64,000 bases of DNA, from positions 4,263 to 68,262 of the forward strand of contig PDUO01000058.1 in NCBI GenBank assembly GCA_003008705.1, read 5' to 3'. This document shows, one piece after another, positions 60,300 through 64,000 of the stretch. Source of the stretch: Pezicula radicicola (lineage: Eukaryota > Ascomycota > Leotiomycetes > Helotiales > Dermateaceae). The notes beneath the pieces were generated by a model, which had not been told where the DNA came from, did not search any database, and saw only the letters and a list, made by a program, of their open reading frames with translations. Both the position numbers and the translations under genes were made by a program. How positions within the stretch are numbered: the first letter of the stretch is position 1; the number at the start of each line of letters is the position of its first letter.

Positions 60300-62158
60300 T
60301 CACCACGGCGACGCCAATTTAACCTCGCAATCCAATCCATTCAACGGACGCATTGTAAGCCCAGGAACCAAATCATTCAAACCCATCTTCTTCTTCCCCT
60401 TAAACTCAAACTCAAAGTTACCAATCAAAGCAATAAAAACAGCCTTGATAGCTCTAACCGAGTACTCCTTTCCAATACAAGCCTTATGACCAAGCGAGTA
60501 AGTCATAAACTGACCATCATGCTCCACTCCAACCTTACGGTTAGCATCTGACCATCTCTCAGGGTTAAACTCTTCTGCATCGGGTCCCCAACTTGCTTTG
60601 TTACGGTTGGCGATATAGGCTGAAATAATGAGTTCGGTTCCTTTGGGGAAGGTTTGTCCGAGTACGTTTACTTCTTTCATCGCAGTGCGCCAGTTTCCTG
60701 GGATACTGGGGTAGAGTCGAGCATTTTCCATGACGACCCAGTGGAGATACTTCATTGAGTCCATGATGGTAGAATTGAGCTCTGCGTCGGAAGTCTTGAG
60801 CGTGTCACGAATTTCCTTTCGTAGACGCGTTTGGATCTCTGGGTGTGTAGCAAGCGCGTGGAGACCCCAGAGCAATGAAGCTGCATTTGTTCCGAATCTA
60901 GAGAATGTATTAATATGAAGCCCGGTTAAAAAGCGTGAAACACTTACCCAGCGGCAATAAAGGTCATCATGTTCTCGAGCATGAGGTTCAGGTCCATTTC
61001 GCCGTTGTTGACAATAACAGTAAGGAGGTCTATATTCATTCGTGATAAGCTTGAGGTCTTTATGGGTAAAGAGTTGGCTGGTATCACTTACTGGCCTGCT
61101 CCGCACCTTCAGCTTGGTCGAGCTTCGAAATATCAATTTTGTCGATCAACTTCTTGCATTCTGACCGAATAATCTCTCGATCTCTCAACTGCGCTTGATA
61201 ACGTGGCAGTGGTAGGTGGTTGAGAAGGTCGTGAGGAACAAAGATAGGCAATACGTTCATGCAAATGGCATCAAGTGGGTTGGTAAAGCCTTCTTGTGGA
61301 TAATTGCGGTTAAAGACTTCATAGAACCCTCCGGGGTTTTTGAGACCTTCAAAATTAGCACCAAAGGTAGTGTCACCAATCATGTCAAAGGTGACTCGAT
61401 TTGTCCAATCAAGCATGTTGATGGTAGTCGTCTCTTTGCTGTGATCTTTATCATTCTTCACAACGTCACGCAGTAGTTGATTCATCACCTGGCAATTCTT
61501 CCAGAAAGCTGGAATGATCGAACGAATCTGTCTTTGAGAGAAAGCCGGAGCAATACGTTTTCGTTGGAACTATAATTCAATTAGCATCATTCCAGAATTT
61601 CTATTTGGAAAATAAGACGAACAGTATGCGAGGTCCCTTCTGCAAGAACCAGACCGTCACCCAATAACGTCTTTGCACCTTCTCGGAACCACCCAGGCAT
61701 TTCAAATGACTTGTCAGTTAAAATGGCTCGGTATGCTTCAGCACTTAGTGGAACAATCTTTTCCTGACCGAAAAAGCCCATGTAACGCATGAAGTTAGGG
61801 TTGGGGTTCTCAATCGTCTTCAGCCAGTCAAAGTGGATGACACCAGCTGACTTTCCGATTTCTTTGGCGCCATGTCCAAATATAAGAGAGCCTCCCTATT
61901 GATTTTTGTTAGTCGGAGGAGCCTTTTGAGCACTGAACACGTGAGATGACTTACTGGGGGCCCTGGGATGTTCCGAAGAGGACTGATGTGATATGGGTAA
62001 ATAACAACGGCATAGATGAAATGTAAGGATGTCTGAATTCCAAAAGTAAGGAAGAAAAGTGCAGTGGTTGAAAATAGAGTGAAGGCTGGAACAGCTTGCG
62101 GAAGATATCTTGCTACAGCAAAAGCCACAAGGCCTTCAATAGCCACGGCTTTCAACAT
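60300..62158 (-). CDS. cytochrome P450 monooxygenase
   Basis: Membrane-anchored heme monooxygenase. Exons (minus order) 62158-61955, 61895-61623, 61569-61092, 61029-60948 and 60897-60300 join in frame to 544 aa. N-terminal hydrophobic helices are followed by LRNIPGPP. Helix K ENAR (ExxR) and FNPERW are present. The heme loop reads YSLGHKACIGKEY: the Cys and both Gly are kept, but the usual Arg is Lys. The I-helix reads AAGFGTNAAS, where most P450s have an acidic residue before the Thr. Exon 2 ends at a GTTCGT donor. Clustered with a transporter and an acyltransferase; substrate unknown. Confidence 0.9.
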
Positions 62159-63101
62159 TGCGATGGTATAGATGCACAGTAAAAAGAATGGAGTTAGTAC
62201 AGACTGAAAAGAAAACTACGTCGATCTCGAACAGTTTATCTCTACAGGACCGGGCTTACTTGTTTTCCTCATCCGCTCTGTGAGCTGAGAAATGGGACGA
62301 TAGCATCTCCGGGAGGCTTAGTATTGGTAAATACTAGACTACTATAGGCGAGTGGATGATCGACATTACATTCCCAAATGTATATGAATGGTAACGGTGA
62401 TGATTAGGAAGATGATGGAGAGCATAGGGTAATGTCAGCATAAGGTGATACTTTAGTGGGGATTACCCGAGTTTCCCCTAATTTTAAGCGAGCCGTGCCA
62501 GATACGTTGACAATATTCACGTGATGGGAAGAGGATAGGCCTACATTGACCTCACGAACGACTTGCAGATGGTCAACAATAATGAAGACCTATTTACATT
62601 CTTATTATGATTTATCCTATTTTGTACATAGGTAAATGTGTAACAAAAGTCTTTGGGTGGTATTAGGTGCTAATAGCCATGTGACTTATAGCCACGTAGG
62701 TTCCCTATCTCAGCTTTAATTGCATGAGTCTAGGTATGGAAGCATATTTGTAGAATCACAAGAGAGAGGATGATTTATTTTTGCCTGCTGTGTTGCGGTT
62801 AAAATGAAGGTACTTGGGTAACGATAGAAATGTTGGCTAACACATAGTAAAGTGACTTCAGAAGGACTTCAGAGCACGGAAATAGTCTCCCATCTATATC
62901 GTTAATTCAGTTCAACCCTTCGGCACGACTAAGAATATAAAGGTGGATCTATAAAGATGGGCCATTTGGACATATTATTTTAGGTCTACTTAGTAAAGAT
63001 CTACTCCCTCAAGTCACAACAATCTTGGCAAAAGCTTATTTCAAAAAAGTACAATTACACTATGGAGGTTCTAAAGAAATATGACGGCTCCTCAATATCC
63101 T
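62159..63101. other. intergenic, no gene seen
   Basis: About 0.94 kb between the P450 start and the acyltransferase 3' end. AT-rich, no gene recognised. Confidence 0.55.
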
Positions 63102-64000
63102 CTAAGCCTCAGTCCACTTAGCATATCTCGTCCACTCCTCATCCTTCCTAAGGCTTTCCATATGATCATGCAAGAGATCAATACCAACCTCAAGACCACC
63201 CGAATAATCACCATCCTTATTCTCCTTATTCTGGTCTCTCATTCCATAAGCAGGTAAAACCATGGCCAAACCGTCAAAAGAACCGCCTTCAGGTAATCTC
63301 ATTCTTTGGAAGGTACCAAATCCAACAGATAGATCTTCAAGACTGTTGAATAGTTTTTCCCAGCTTGTCATCACGACGTCGTAGGACATGTAGACTTGGA
63401 ATGTGTTGACTACATCTGTTGCTTTTTTCTGGGCTGCAATGAGTTGGAGAACTGAGCGGAGATATTCGTTTGTGGTTTTCGTGTTGATGGATTCTCTGAT
63501 GGAGAGCGTCACATCTGCTAGAGTTAAGCCACCTGTGGCGGTAAGGATATTCATGGGAACAATGGTTGGAGCGAAGAATGCCGCATTGCCGAAATATGCG
63601 TCCACCATGGCTGGCTCCAGCTTTCTTCTTCCGTTGACACTCATTGCCATCATGGAGTTCTCTGGCGGTGCTTGTTCGGCTTCCTTTGAAGCATTAAAGA
63701 TACGAGCCCGAGTGATGCAACGCCATAGCAGAGCACTGACAGCGTCGTGTGTAGAGAAACGTGCTCCCTTAGAATGCTTCTTAACATCTTCTTGAAGCTC
63801 CTTCAAGGCTTCTGAGCTGAAGTGAAAGACTGCACTATCAATCTTTGGTTTTAGGAAGGCCAAATGCTTGGCAATGGTCATCACTGCTGGCGGTGGTAAC
63901 TCGAGACCGAAGACTGTTGGCTTGGCGCTTGGTACGACTTTCCAATCTAGGAGCTCCTTGGGCTCGACGTTGGTTTCCATGGTCAACGAACTCTTGTCAT
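63102..64000 (-). CDS. acyltransferase, trichothecene 3-O-acetyltransferase/BAHD-like (partial)
   Basis: Partial gene: the open frame continues past the right edge of the window, so the N-terminus is missing; about 299 codons are visible, ending with stop at 63102. The visible part has STHDAVSALLWRCITRAR, MAMSVNGRRKLEPA, and GFGTFQRMRLP, which stands where BAHD proteins carry DFGWG. These fit fungal transferase-family enzymes that acetylate hydroxyls of secondary metabolites. The catalytic HxxxD would lie upstream, outside the window. An internal ATG at 63980 is not taken as the start because the frame is open before it. Confidence 0.82.
   Translation of the reverse strand, partial: DKSSLTMETNVEPKELLDWKVVPSAKPTVFGLELPPPAVMTIAKHLAFLKPKIDSAVFHFSSEALKELQEDVKKHSKGARFSTHDAVSALLWRCITRARIFNASKEAEQAPPENSMMAMSVNGRRKLEPAMVDAYFGNAAFFAPTIVPMNILTATGGLTLADVTLSIRESINTKTTNEYLRSVLQLIAAQKKATDVVNTFQVYMSYDVVMTSWEKLFNSLEDLSVGFGTFQRMRLPEGGSFDGLAMVLPAYGMRDQNKENKDGDYSGGLEVGIDLLHDHMESLRKDEEWTRYAKWTEA

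Overview
The window looks like nuclear DNA of a filamentous ascomycete (Pezizomycotina). About 23 protein genes are supported. Most are split by introns of about 50-110 nt with GTRNGT donors and YAG acceptors, and they encode typically fungal families (OPT transporter, peptidase S28, RNase T2, Rtg2-type Ppx/GppA, berberine-bridge-type oxidase, MFS drug pump, copper-fist factor). A Leotiomycete is my guess from general similarity; the sequence alone does not prove it. Exon joins were checked by hand for reading frame, so gene models are predictions without transcript support.

Layout. 1-700 is an extremely AT-rich tract with TAG microsatellites. 1.1-12.7 kb holds an OPT peptide transporter (-), a mitochondrial-type beta-ketoacyl-ACP synthase (+), a nicotianamine synthase (+), a 284-bp inverted-repeat element, and a membrane GT2 glycosyltransferase (+). 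12.7-16.8 kb is gene-poor but hides a short, four-exon copper-fist protein (-). 16.8-31 kb holds a ten-exon type II P-type ATPase, a secreted S28 serine peptidase, an 81-residue Cys-rich protein ending in a CaaX box, a long disordered protein with a C-terminal CxxC pair, a formyltetrahydrofolate deformylase and a GFA-family zinc protein (all +). 31-48 kb holds an Rtg2-like Ppx/GppA protein (+), RNase T2 (-), dihydroxy-acid dehydratase (-), a small lipocalin-like protein (+), an ochratoxinase-like amidohydrolase (+), a secreted FAD oxidase (+), a Pcs60-like acyl-CoA synthetase (-) and an ELO elongase (+).

48.2-52.1 kb shows no convincing gene. The right end, 52-64 kb, has the composition of a secondary-metabolite locus: a basic-region/ankyrin (TOXE-type, 'bANK') regulator whose third and fourth ankyrin repeats have decayed by frameshift, a fold-back inverted-repeat element, a tiny 38-residue ORF, a multi-TM membrane protein, a 14-TM-type MFS exporter, a cytochrome P450 with unusual I-helix and heme-loop residues, and an acyltransferase cut by the window edge. 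No core synthase (PKS, NRPS, terpene synthase) is inside the window.

Housekeeping links: dihydroxy-acid dehydratase (branched-chain amino acids) has a perfect Gcn4/Cpc1-type TGACTCA site upstream. The nicotianamine synthase and copper-fist gene lie about 6 kb apart and hint at a metal-handling theme, but this is only inference from proximity.
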